A DNA stretch of 64,000 nucleotides from Bacillus_BU sp051233475 (GTDB lineage: Bacteria > Bacillota > Bacilli > Bacillales > Cytobacillaceae). Location of the stretch: assembly GCF_051233475.1 (NCBI RefSeq), contig NZ_JBKFGH010000004.1, positions 1 to 64,000 on the forward strand, written 5' to 3'. Within the stretch, counting starts at the first letter, position 1, and each line of letters opens with the position of its first letter. Below, in pieces: positions 33,198 to 41,880 of the stretch. The notes below the pieces were generated by a model. The model was not told where the DNA came from and ran no database searches. It saw only the letters and a program-made list of their open reading frames with translations. The position numbers and the translations under genes were made by a program.

Positions 33198-34491
33198 TCG
33201 AATAACCAATTGGAATCCCGAGGATGAGCAGTTTTGGAAATCTGAAGGAAAAAAGCATGCCACAAGAAATTTATGGATTTCTGTTCCAAGTTTGATGCTT
33301 GCATTTATTGTATGGCAAATATGGTCTGTTGTCGCGATCAGATTAAATGATATTGGCTTTACATTTACGGAAAGTCAATTATTTACCCTAGCTGCAATAC
33401 CAGGTTTAGTTGGAGCGACGATGCGATTTTTCTATACATTTGGAGTAGGAAAATTTGGAGGACGAAACTGGACTGCCTTCTCGACAGTGGTTTTATTAAT
33501 ACCTGCGATTGGAATTGGACTAGCTGTTCAAAATCCAGATACTCCATATTCGATTATGCTTCTGTTAGCTGCTTTATGTGGTCTTGGTGGCGGAAACTTT
33601 TCTTCTTCTTCAGCTAATATTAGTTTCTTTTTTCCGAAAAAGGAAAAAGGGACAGCGCTTGGTATTAATGGTGGACTTGGAAATATGGGCGTTTCAGTGG
33701 TCCAATTTGTTACTCCGCTAATTATTACAACCGGCACATTTGCGTTTTTAGGAGATGCACAAGTTTTGGCAAATGGGGACAAGCTTTGGCTCCATAATGC
33801 TGCATTCATATGGGTTATTCCAATCATTATCGTGTCACTAGCTGCATATTTCGGAATGGATAACTTACCAGGAACAAAACAATCTTTCTCCGAACAATTT
33901 GTAATTGTAAAACGAAAGCATACATGGATTATGACTTGGTTATATGTGGCCACATTCGGCTCTTTTATCGGTTATTCTGCTGCATTTCCATTATTATTAA
34001 AATCGCAGTTTCCACAACATATCTCATTGGCATTTCTCGGTGCATTTCTTGCAGCAGCTTCCCGCCCTGTCGGCGGATGGATTTCCGATAAAATTGGCGG
34101 TGCACGTTTAACCGCTTATGTTTTAGTAGTAATGGGGATTGGTGCAAGTGGGGTAATCTACTTCTTAGGCGACAAACAATTTGCTGGCTTCCTTACCTCA
34201 TTCTTAATATTATTTATAGCGGCTGGTTTAGGTTCAGGTTCAACATTCCAAATGATTCCTACTATCTTTCCGCCTAAGGAAGCTGCTCCGGTTATTGGTT
34301 TTACAGCAGCATTTGCAGCATACGGTTCCTTCTTAATTCCAAAGTTGTTTGGTTGGTCCATTAATGCAACAGGTACCTATGCCACAGCATTTTATTTCTT
34401 TATTGCATTTTATATCATTTCAATTGGATTAAACTGGTTTTATTATCAACGGAACACGGTAAAGAAAGAGGTACTTACTGAGGCCTCATAA
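33190..34491 (+). CDS. narK: NarK-type nitrate/nitrite MFS transporter
   Basis: 433 aa, 12 membrane helices. The nitrate signature of the NNP family is visible in GGGNFSSSSANISFFFPKKEKGTALG with ING GLGNMGVSVVQF following, and a second in GLGSGSTFQMIPTIFP. It imports nitrate and/or exports nitrite. It is the last gene of the reductase operon and gives the best evidence that the molybdoenzyme acts on nitrate. Confidence 0.92.
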   Translation: MSNRITNWNPEDEQFWKSEGKKHATRNLWISVPSLMLAFIVWQIWSVVAIRLNDIGFTFTESQLFTLAAIPGLVGATMRFFYTFGVGKFGGRNWTAFSTVVLLIPAIGIGLAVQNPDTPYSIMLLLAALCGLGGGNFSSSSANISFFFPKKEKGTALGINGGLGNMGVSVVQFVTPLIITTGTFAFLGDAQVLANGDKLWLHNAAFIWVIPIIIVSLAAYFGMDNLPGTKQSFSEQFVIVKRKHTWIMTWLYVATFGSFIGYSAAFPLLLKSQFPQHISLAFLGAFLAAASRPVGGWISDKIGGARLTAYVLVVMGIGASGVIYFLGDKQFAGFLTSFLILFIAAGLGSGSTFQMIPTIFPPKEAAPVIGFTAAFAAYGSFLIPKLFGWSINATGTYATAFYFFIAFYIISIGLNWFYYQRNTVKKEVLTEAS

Positions 34492-34591
34492 TTTTTTAGT
34501 ATTCGTCTCTGGTTTATTTTATAATAATATATTAGAGGAATTTATCAGAGACATCCCCTTATGTTTCTTAAGGTAATGGAGGTGAATTCGA

Positions 34592-35236
34592 ATGAAGACC
34601 ATATCATCAAATAATATTTCTTCGTATATCATCAGGTCGCAGGAAGAAGAGATAAAGCGTGTTGCAATGGAACTTCATGAAGGAGTCGGCCAAACTTTAT
34701 ACAGTATTTATACTGGACTGCAGTTTATTGAAACGGGAGTAAGTGAACCGCAAACGAAACAGTATGTTAAAGAAATGGCTGAACTACTAGAAAAAACGAT
34801 TCAAGAAATTCGACTATTTTCAGTAGAATTATATCCTCCAGCCTTAACGACATTTGGTTTACTCGCGGCGATAAAAAACTATACGCAACTATATACATCG
34901 ACATTTGGAATTGAAGTTGAAGTAGAGAGTATCGGTTCAGAAGTTTCAATTGCTGAGGAGAAAAACATTACCATTTTTAGAGTTTGTCAGGAGGCTTTTG
35001 CCAATATTGCCAAATACGCTGATACCTCGAAAGCAAAGATTACTTTTACCTGGACCACTAATCAATTAGCGATTATGATCACTGATTTTGGAAAAGGTTT
35101 TAACTTATATGATAATGAGAATTCCGCTTCAGGCTTGGCTGCTATGAAAGAAAGGATGGGGTTAGCAGGCGGAGATTGTACGATCACTTCAAGCATTGGA
35201 GAGGGAACCACTGTTCATATCTTATTACCCATTTAA
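34592..35236 (+). CDS. Sensor-less HisKA_3 histidine kinase (NreB-like)
   Basis: 214 aa. After ~27 residues comes the HisKA_3 phosphoacceptor MELHEGVGQTLYSIYTG, then HATPase_c motifs (FRVCQEAFANIAKYA N-box, DFGKGF G1, GLAAMKERM G2). There is no PAS domain, no Cys cluster and no membrane segment, unlike NreB, which senses oxygen through a [4Fe-4S] PAS domain. The start follows TAATGGAGG. A GTCTCTG/CAGAGAC hairpin (34505-34552) separates it from narK. It probably phosphorylates the adjacent LuxR-type regulator. Confidence 0.88.
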   Translation: MKTISSNNISSYIIRSQEEEIKRVAMELHEGVGQTLYSIYTGLQFIETGVSEPQTKQYVKEMAELLEKTIQEIRLFSVELYPPALTTFGLLAAIKNYTQLYTSTFGIEVEVESIGSEVSIAEEKNITIFRVCQEAFANIAKYADTSKAKITFTWTTNQLAIMITDFGKGFNLYDNENSASGLAAMKERMGLAGGDCTITSSIGEGTTVHILLPI

Positions 35237-35277
35237 TCTTTCAGGAAAAACAAATAGAAATATATGGGGGAAGGAAT

Positions 35278-35931
35278 ATGATAAAAATACTGCTCGTGGA
35301 TGATCATGCTGTTGTTCGAATGGGATTAACGATGCTGCTCAATAATTATCCTGATATGCAAGTTGTAGGTGAAGCATCGGAAGGAAATGAAGGAATCAAG
35401 AAGGCACTATTATTGAAGCCTGATGTGGTGATAATGGATTTAAGTATGCCACATGGCAAAGATGGTTTATCTGCTACCTCCGAATTAAAAAAACAGATGC
35501 CTCACGTTGCGATCTTAATCTTAACGATGCATGATGACGAAGAATATTTGTTTAGAGCCATTCAAGCAGGAGCATCGGGATGCATTTTAAAAAGTGCTCC
35601 TCAGGATGAACTTGTGGCGGCTATTCAGTCTGTTGCAGATGGAAATGCTTACCTTCATCCTTCAGCTATAAAAAAACTCATTACCGAATATATGGAGACC
35701 GTTAAGCAAGGAAATACCGATACCTATAGCCTCCTTTCTGATCGTGAAAAGGAAGTATTAACACTGGTTGCTAAAGGATTTTCCAATAAAGAAATAGCTG
35801 AACAATTAACGATTAGTGTAAAAACCGTTGAAACTCATAAAGGGAATTTGATGGAGAAGTTGCATATGAAGTCAAGGCCGGAGTTGGTCGCATATGCTTT
35901 AAAAAAGGGGCTGCTTGGGTATGGCATGTAA
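35278..35931 (+). CDS. nreC: NarL/LuxR-family response regulator (NreC-like)
   Basis: 217 aa. Receiver domain with DD at residues 8-9, phosphoacceptor Asp54 (DVVIMDLSMP) and Lys near 105. The C-terminal LuxR HTH reads LSDREKEVLTLVAKGFSNKEIAEQL...VKTVETHKGNLM. ATG 35278 follows GGGGGAAGG; the open frame extends further upstream without an RBS. Position beside a HisKA_3 kinase, GAF protein and NarK reproduces the NreABC nitrate/oxygen circuit, so it likely activates the island promoter. Confidence 0.9.
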   Translation: MIKILLVDDHAVVRMGLTMLLNNYPDMQVVGEASEGNEGIKKALLLKPDVVIMDLSMPHGKDGLSATSELKKQMPHVAILILTMHDDEEYLFRAIQAGASGCILKSAPQDELVAAIQSVADGNAYLHPSAIKKLITEYMETVKQGNTDTYSLLSDREKEVLTLVAKGFSNKEIAEQLTISVKTVETHKGNLMEKLHMKSRPELVAYALKKGLLGYGM

Positions 35932-35946
35932 AGGATTCGATCCGGT

Positions 35947-36396
35947 ATGATAAATTTAAACGATAATCAATTGGTTATCAAAGCTTGTAATGGGCTTAAG
36001 GAGCAAATTAACTGTGATTTTGTTGGTCTGGCAATCCAAAACCAAAATGGACCTGATATTAGATGGCATTACGCAGTGGGGAATTTAAATGATAAGTATA
36101 AACGGATAACAGTTCGATACGGTAAAGGGATAGCAGGAAAGGTTATTTTAACTGGAAGCCCGATGAGCATTGTTCATTTTCCAGATCAAATAAATGGAAA
36201 AGCGATTGAATATCCAATCATGCTTGCTGAGAAATTAATATCTTCCTTTGCGGTCCCCATTTTTTATAAAAATGCTCCTAAAGGGGTACTGTTAGTTGGA
36301 AAGAGATCTCCTTATACTTTTTTAGAAAAAGAGCAGCAAATGGTCCAAGAAGTTGCAAGCTTTATGGAAGAAATGCTGTCCGAGATTCTTTCGTAA
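35947..36396 (+). CDS. nreA: GAF-domain protein, NreA-like nitrate sensor
   Basis: 149 aa comprising a single GAF domain with WHYAVGNLNDKYKRITVRYGKGIAGKV and FAVPIFYKNAPKGVLLVGKR. NreA of staphylococci is a GAF nitrate receptor that inhibits NreB when nitrate is absent. Size and context match. It starts 15 bp after the regulator. Nitrate-binding residues were not checked against a structure. Confidence 0.82.
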   Translation: MINLNDNQLVIKACNGLKEQINCDFVGLAIQNQNGPDIRWHYAVGNLNDKYKRITVRYGKGIAGKVILTGSPMSIVHFPDQINGKAIEYPIMLAEKLISSFAVPIFYKNAPKGVLLVGKRSPYTFLEKEQQMVQEVASFMEEMLSEILS

Positions 36397-36478
36397 TCAG
36401 TAAACTTAGTTTATTAAAGCGGTTACTAGTGACTTAACTTCAGTATCAATAAAAAAGGCTCGAAGCAGGAGGTTTGAG

Positions 36479-37237
36479 ATGGACGACGGTTTGATTTTGC
36501 AACAAAATATGAATAAAAACGGTCCTAGTTCAAATGAAATTTCCGCGTTGTTAGAGGATGGAAATATTAATGCCGAGTTAAAAAATTCTTTAGAAAAGAT
36601 CATAAAATCTTATCAAGAAGAACTTCAAAAAATGGCCTCAAGAATCATTGATGTTCAGGAAGAAGAACGAAAAAAAATTTCAAGGAATTTGCATGATGGG
36701 CTGGGTCAGAATCTTTACAGCCATTTGATAACGATAAATTTACTTAAATCGCAAATGGAACATCCGTTGATCGAGCAAATGCACCGTGAAGCTGCACAAT
36801 TAATTGAAGAGGTTCGCGAAATTTCCTGGGAATTACGCCCGGCGGTTCTGGATGATCTTGGACTTGTACCTGCCATACGTTCCTATTTAGCAAGGTTCAG
36901 TGAATATTACGGAATTGACGTTCAGTTTGAAAGCCAAATACATAAACGATACAATATCACAATTGATTTAACTATTTATCGAATTATTCAAGAAGCACTA
37001 ACGAACGTTCGCAAATATGCAGATACAGACAAGGTGTGCATTAATTTAACTGAAAAGGAAAACGTTGTTAACGTTATCATAAAGGATTATGGAAAAGGTT
37101 TCGATCTCAAACTAGTCTCAAGGGGAGTGGGAATCTTTAGTATGGAAGAGAGAGCCCATGCTGTTGGTGGGATATTCAAAATAGAGTCCATCCCTGGAAA
37201 AGGAACGAAAATATGTTTAGAAATACCTCTAAAATAA
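36479..37237 (+). CDS. Second HisKA_3 histidine kinase without sensor domain
   Basis: 252 aa. A ~50-residue coiled N-terminal region leads to RKKISRNLHDGLGQNLYSHLIT (phosphoacceptor His in LHDGLGQ) and HATPase_c (YRIIQEALTNVRKYA, DYGKGFDL, GIFSMEERA, GKGTKICLEIPL). It has one cysteine-poor cytoplasmic chain and no PAS or membrane helices. The ATG follows CAGGAGG. It could form a heterodimer with, or act in parallel to, the kinase at 34592; NreA may supply the signal to either. Confidence 0.88.
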   Translation: MDDGLILQQNMNKNGPSSNEISALLEDGNINAELKNSLEKIIKSYQEELQKMASRIIDVQEEERKKISRNLHDGLGQNLYSHLITINLLKSQMEHPLIEQMHREAAQLIEEVREISWELRPAVLDDLGLVPAIRSYLARFSEYYGIDVQFESQIHKRYNITIDLTIYRIIQEALTNVRKYADTDKVCINLTEKENVVNVIIKDYGKGFDLKLVSRGVGIFSMEERAHAVGGIFKIESIPGKGTKICLEIPLK

Positions 37238-37282
37238 TGGTCAGCATTGCAAAAATTCTTTTTTCGCAAAAAGCTGACCATT
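37236..37282. terminator. Bidirectional terminator between nre genes and ger operon
   Basis: Stem AATGGTCAGC / GCTGACCATT enclosing a second TTGC/GCAA stem, followed by T residues on the plus strand, between convergent operons. Confidence 0.75.
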
Positions 37283-37285
37283 TTT

Positions 37286-38413
37286 CTATGTATTTTTAAG
37301 TTGTCCATGTTTGTTCAGTTTATTTCTAAAGAAAAATCCAAATAGCCAAATCAACATTGGAAGTAAGATAGCAGTTGAAACGGAAATGGTAATCCAATTT
37401 GTTTCTAAAAAATACAAAGCCCGACGATGATCACTAACAATATAATACCCGAATCCGTTGAGAATTAGGGCAACAGGAAAAATCAGCTTTCGATAGTCCT
37501 TTAGACCAATAACCCTTTGCAAGGAGATCGAGGCACAAAACAGCGCCATCATAATTTGGGTTAAGCTTGACAGAGCAAATAAAGCAACCATGACCAATTC
37601 ATAACGGTGTAGAAATAGGCCAATACTAGCGCTTCTCGCCATTTGCATGCATGAAATGATGTATTGCCCGGCAACTTCAGAGGTTAACACTCCTGCCTCT
37701 AAGATTGGCCACATCAATATAAACATTCCGCTAAAGGCACTCCCTGAGACCCCACCTCTTCTCCAAGTATTTGGATCCTTCACATATGGAAGTATAAGTG
37801 CGGTCATCATCGTTGCAAGGGCCCAATCCCCGTTATGATGGCGACTCGCCCAAAGAATCTTCGGAAGCCCAGATTGAAAGGTAGGAAGAAGTTCGAGAAT
37901 ATCAAATTGCGTTAATGAGCCTAGTAGTATCAAAATATTTAAGGATAGGATTGAAAAGATCCCTAACAGAGCCATTCTGCCGATGACTTCTAATCCGTAA
38001 TGAATCCCGACAGAGCCAACAATCATTGCAGCTAAAAGAAAGAGGATCGTTGGAGCCTCGGGGAGGAAATAATCTTTTAAATGATATACGAAAGTAATCA
38101 TGACGATGCTATAGGCTAATAAAAAAAACAGAAAAAAGATTGTGGCAACCATTTTCTCCACAACTTTCCCAAACATGACCCCGCTTTGACGAATAAGGTC
38201 CCCATTGGGCATTCTCTTGATGACGGTGATTGTTATGAACATGATCAATACGCCCTGAAGGATTGAAAAGCTTGTGGATATCCACATATCATTACCAACC
38301 TCACGGGAAATCGATCCTTGTGTTAAGCCTATGGCTTTTGCATAAATCATGTTAATGATAAGCGCCATGAACATTCCATTCGTTATTTGTACTTTCATTT
38401 CATTTTCCCTCAT
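37286..38413 (-). CDS. GerAB-family spore germination permease
   Basis: 375 aa with ten predicted membrane helices, member of the APC-type endospore germination permease family. The ATG overlaps the stop of the GerAC gene (ATGA). GerAB subunits bind the germinant within the inner spore membrane. The operon order here is AA-AC-AB rather than AA-AB-AC. Specific germinant cannot be read from sequence. Confidence 0.9.
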   Translation of the reverse strand: MRENEMKVQITNGMFMALIINMIYAKAIGLTQGSISREVGNDMWISTSFSILQGVLIMFITITVIKRMPNGDLIRQSGVMFGKVVEKMVATIFFLFFLLAYSIVMITFVYHLKDYFLPEAPTILFLLAAMIVGSVGIHYGLEVIGRMALLGIFSILSLNILILLGSLTQFDILELLPTFQSGLPKILWASRHHNGDWALATMMTALILPYVKDPNTWRRGGVSGSAFSGMFILMWPILEAGVLTSEVAGQYIISCMQMARSASIGLFLHRYELVMVALFALSSLTQIMMALFCASISLQRVIGLKDYRKLIFPVALILNGFGYYIVSDHRRALYFLETNWITISVSTAILLPMLIWLFGFFFRNKLNKHGQLKNT

Positions 38414-39606
38414 TTTCCTGTTTTAGTAGGTTTGAAAAGGAGAGCAGTATCTTCAATGTTAACCGTAACATCTATTTTTACAGCTGCGGTTTGGAATTCT
38501 TCATCCCAGCGGTTTTTTATTTGTTGCCATTCTTTAGGATATTTGTTGTTAAATATCTTTCCGAGTTCTAATATATCGGCTTTAAAATCCTTTTGGGCCT
38601 TAGAAACAATATTGTTAACATTTCCTTTTAGTTCGTTTGCTACCTGTTTTTCTAGTTTAGTTATTTGAGCTCTATCCTCAAGCGAGAGGGGGCATCCTGC
38701 TTCTACCATACTAAAATCCGTATCATATTTTATGTGGAAGCTGATTTCTCCATTTCTATATAAGGGAGTAACCTTAAATTTATAGTGCTTGAGCTCAAGA
38801 CTGATTTTTTGCTCTGGTTCCTTTGGGCAGCTAACAGCCATTACACCAGACTCCACTTTTTCAATGAAAGGAAGAAGTCCCCTTGTCTCTTTCTGACCTA
38901 AAATCCCAACAAGCTTATCTCCTTTAAAAACTCCTGCTCCGGATAGATCAATCTGCTTATAGCTGCCTTCCTGTCCAGGCTTCTTATTAGATATACCTCG
39001 TTTGATGAGCTTCACTCTTGCTAAGACAGGTTCTGAGCTTTCGCTTAAATATGCTGATTGCAAGTCAATCATTTGCGTCCGTGGTGCTTGGGCAGAAATG
39101 CTACTGTAACGGAATAATTTATCCATTGCCTCACCAGAAATCACTTCTAGACCTGTCATCGTTGATAAAATATTGCTGGCTTTATTTGGGGTAACGACAA
39201 CCCAAGTTCTCATTCTAAGTTCGGGGTTTCTTGTAAAAAAGTCGATGATGTCGCTAATTCCATCCCTTGCTAAATCCTCATTGATGATAATGATGTAATT
39301 ATGAGCCCAAAAAACTCGTCGTGTTGAAAAGGTTGATAGACTTCGAATTGCTTCAAAAATGGTCTTACCTTCAGCTTTTGCAGACCAAATTGGATCACCA
39401 GTATTCCCGGCCGGAGCACCTGTTTGCCCTCTTGCATCCGCTGGTCTTGCTATTTGCACTGATACCACCACTTTGCCATCCTTTCCTTTATCAAGACCAA
39501 CTGCCATTACAAGGGCCAGCTCGTTAATTTCTCTTTTTCCAATACATCCATTTAAAAAAATAGTGAGGGTAAGGGATATTAACAAAAACAAGTGTTTAGT
39601 TTTCAT
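38410..39606 (-). CDS. GerAC-family germination lipoprotein
   Basis: 398 aa starting at MKTKHLFLLISLTLTIFLNGC; the lipobox Cys is at ~21. The open frame extends 39 codons upstream into gerAA, but only this start gives a lipoprotein signal. Ger(x)C-family text includes GLDKGKDGKVVVSVQIARP, RRVFWAHNYIIIINEDLA and the C-terminal domain with WDEEFQTAAVKIDV. It is anchored on the outer face of the inner spore membrane and is required for the GerA-type receptor. Overlaps gerAA by 11 nt. Confidence 0.92.
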   Translation of the reverse strand: MKTKHLFLLISLTLTIFLNGCIGKREINELALVMAVGLDKGKDGKVVVSVQIARPADARGQTGAPAGNTGDPIWSAKAEGKTIFEAIRSLSTFSTRRVFWAHNYIIIINEDLARDGISDIIDFFTRNPELRMRTWVVVTPNKASNILSTMTGLEVISGEAMDKLFRYSSISAQAPRTQMIDLQSAYLSESSEPVLARVKLIKRGISNKKPGQEGSYKQIDLSGAGVFKGDKLVGILGQKETRGLLPFIEKVESGVMAVSCPKEPEQKISLELKHYKFKVTPLYRNGEISFHIKYDTDFSMVEAGCPLSLEDRAQITKLEKQVANELKGNVNNIVSKAQKDFKADILELGKIFNNKYPKEWQQIKNRWDEEFQTAAVKIDVTVNIEDTALLFKPTKTGK

Positions 39607-41281
39607 CCTTATTTCTCCAATTTTTTTTCGTCTTTTTCTTTCTATGTTTAAAGAGATTGTTTTTTCTTGGTATTTCCTTCTGTTCCTGTTTCCCTTCAGT
39701 TTCGTCATTCTTATTATTTTCATTTACAGGACCAGGTTTTCCTGAATTAGGAGGCTTAGGAACCTGGTCTTCCCCAATTCTTGAATTACCCTCACCGGAT
39801 GCAAGCTGAGGCAGACTTCTCATGCTCCACCACGGAAAACGGATAATGGAATCCTTTTGGTCTGACGGCTTGAACGGAGTTGCTGGAGCTAAGTAGGATT
39901 CTCCAAAGGATCGTAGCGACATCGCATGCAGTGCCAAAAGGGAAAATACGACCGCAAATCCGAGTAGTCCTAATGTTCCCGATGCGATCAAAAGTGGAAA
40001 ACGGATCAGTCGGATTGAGAAGGAAGCGGAAGAATTAGGGATTGCGAAAGAAGCAATTCCGGTAACTGCAACAATAATAACCATTGTTGGGGAAACAATA
40101 CCAGCTTGAACAGCCGCTTGACCAATAACAAGTGATCCGACAATACTAACGGCTTGGCCAATTGGTTTTGGCATTCTGAGACCGGCCTCTTTCATCAATT
40201 CAAAGGATACTTCCATTACTAGTGCTTCAAGAAGAACTGGAAAGGGAATGACATCTCGTCCGGAAGCAATTGTAAGCGCTAATGGTGTCGGGATCATTTC
40301 TTGATGAAAACTGACTAATAGAACGAAAACAGATGGAAGTATTAAACTAATAATAAAAGCTATGTATCTCACGATTCTAAAAAAACTTCCAGATAAGTAC
40401 TTTGTGTAATAATCATCGCTGCCCTGCAGGAACTGCCAAAAGTAGGTCGGGACAATAAGGACAAAGGGTGTATTATCCGTGAAAATAGCTACTCTGCCTT
40501 CATAAATAGCTGAAGCCACCTTGTCAGGGCGTTCTGTGCTTTGGATTGTGGAAAAAGGTGAAAATGGGGCATCCTCGATAAATTCTTCAATGTAGCCACT
40601 TTCAAGAATAGCGTCAATTTTTATTTTTTGTAATCGCGCTTTAACTTCGTCTACTAAGCCCTCTTTTACCGTTCCTTTTAGGTAAGCAATGTTGATATCG
40701 GTTTTTGATTTAGTGCCAATTTTCATTCCTTCAATCCGAAATAAGGGATCTCGGATTCTTCTTCTCACTAAAGCTGTATTCGTGCGGATACTCTCAGTAA
40801 ACCCATCCCTTGGGCCACGGACAACCTGTTCTGTTTGGGGTTCATCAACTGACCGGGTATCCCAGCCACGTGTTGAAGCAATAAAAGCATGATTACTGTT
40901 ATTAATGAAAAGACAAGTGTCTCCAGCAAGAATGGCATCAATTCCTTCGGAAATCTTCGATACGACTTTAAGAGACGCGGTTTCCATTACTGTTTCTTTG
41001 AGAATATCAGTAAACTGTGAATGTTCATGAACTTCATTCAAAACGGGATGGATTTTATCCGTTTTGTATAACAAGTCCTTTATTAGTTTTTCAACTGATT
41101 CTGTGTTAGCTAATCCATCCGTATAAAAGCAGGCAGCGCTGATCTTTTTCTTTGTATGAAAAACAAAATCCCGCTGGGCCAGATCCAAACTGTTTTCCAG
41201 AATGTCCCTTACCATAGAGATGTTTTTTTCTAACCTTATATCAATATTACTTTCAAGGATTTGTGTAAGCTTGTCATCCAT
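39596..41281 (-). CDS. GerAA-family spore germination receptor subunit
   Basis: 561 aa. Soluble N-terminal domains (to ~residue 290) with RGPRDGFTESIRTNTALVRRRI, a GerA hallmark, are followed by about five membrane helices (LILPSVFVLLVSFHQEMIPT, VEALVMEVSFELMKEAG-like) and a basic C-terminal tail rich in Lys/Arg/Asn. It is the first gene of the receptor operon, expected to be read by SigG in the forespore. A 69-aa gene is divergently placed upstream. Confidence 0.93.
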   Translation of the reverse strand: MDDKLTQILESNIDIRLEKNISMVRDILENSLDLAQRDFVFHTKKKISAACFYTDGLANTESVEKLIKDLLYKTDKIHPVLNEVHEHSQFTDILKETVMETASLKVVSKISEGIDAILAGDTCLFINNSNHAFIASTRGWDTRSVDEPQTEQVVRGPRDGFTESIRTNTALVRRRIRDPLFRIEGMKIGTKSKTDINIAYLKGTVKEGLVDEVKARLQKIKIDAILESGYIEEFIEDAPFSPFSTIQSTERPDKVASAIYEGRVAIFTDNTPFVLIVPTYFWQFLQGSDDYYTKYLSGSFFRIVRYIAFIISLILPSVFVLLVSFHQEMIPTPLALTIASGRDVIPFPVLLEALVMEVSFELMKEAGLRMPKPIGQAVSIVGSLVIGQAAVQAGIVSPTMVIIVAVTGIASFAIPNSSASFSIRLIRFPLLIASGTLGLLGFAVVFSLLALHAMSLRSFGESYLAPATPFKPSDQKDSIIRFPWWSMRSLPQLASGEGNSRIGEDQVPKPPNSGKPGPVNENNKNDETEGKQEQKEIPRKNNLFKHRKKKTKKNWRNKDEN

Positions 41282-41394
41282 CGGAAAAACTCCTAATGTA
41301 AATATTTCATTATTAGGATTGCCTATTTTTGTTAAATGTATGAATAAAAATGAGAAGGGAAAAATGGTAAAAACGAAAATTGATAGGTGAAGGT

Positions 41395-41604
41395 ATGGAT
41401 TTTTATCATTGGTGGATTTACGAATATGTTTTAAATACCCAGTGGTTTATTTGGACAATGGTCATTATTGTGTTTGGTTTTAACTTCCTGGGTCCCGTCG
41501 TGGTCTGGTTTCGGATAAATAGTAAACCACTTCCGTTTATTTCAAAATTGAAAAAGGATAGAAATCACCAGAAAGAAAATGCAAATACCGAGGAATCTCA
41601 GTAG
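41395..41604 (+). CDS. Small single-pass membrane protein, 69 aa
   Basis: ATG 41395 (MDFYHWWIYEYVLN) follows AGGTGAAGG; an in-frame TTG at 41380 has no RBS. One helix (FIWTMVIIVFGFNFLGPVVVWF) precedes a basic/acidic cytoplasmic tail. It diverges from the ger operon by about 110 bp and ends before a terminator hairpin. Family not recognised; GerD-like or receptor-accessory roles cannot be judged. Known Bacillus ger operons sometimes carry a small D subunit with two helices, but this has one. Confidence 0.65.
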   Translation: MDFYHWWIYEYVLNTQWFIWTMVIIVFGFNFLGPVVVWFRINSKPLPFISKLKKDRNHQKENANTEESQ

Positions 41605-41618
41605 TTTAATGAAAAGTA

Positions 41619-41661
41619 AAAACGCAAAACAAGGTTAATTCGATTCCTTTGTTTTGCGTTT
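41619..41661. terminator. Terminator after the 69-aa gene
   Basis: AAACGCAAAACAAGG pairs with CCTTTGTTTTGCGTTT (one bulge) around a 13-nt loop, followed by T-rich sequence. Confidence 0.75.
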
Positions 41662-41680
41662 GTTTTTTTGTTATGGCTCT

Positions 41681-41857
41681 GTTAATTTGGCTGTTGATTT
41701 CCGCTGCAGGTGCTCGCTTTCCGCGGGGGGAGTCCGGGAGCCTCCTCGGCGCCATTGCGCCTGTGGGGTCTCCCGAGACACCTTCTCCCGCAGGAGTCTC
41801 GCACCTTCCGCTCCAATCAACAGAGTGCTCAAAATCAACATTGTTCTTTAACAAAGC
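41681..41857 (+). repeat. ~180-bp palindromic intergenic repeat, copy 2
   Basis: It runs from GTTAATTTGGCTGTTGATTT to TTCTTTAACAAAGC. The core has GGGGGGAGTCCGGGAGCCTC, a GGCGCCATTGCGCC palindrome and GGTCTCCCGAGACACCTTC. It is strongly GC-rich relative to flanks and about 80 per cent similar by eye to the copies at 50.8 and 59.7 kb. Frames open on both strands, reflecting composition rather than genes. Confidence 0.88.
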
Positions 41858-41880
41858 TTTTGGATTAAGAGAGTGGCTGA

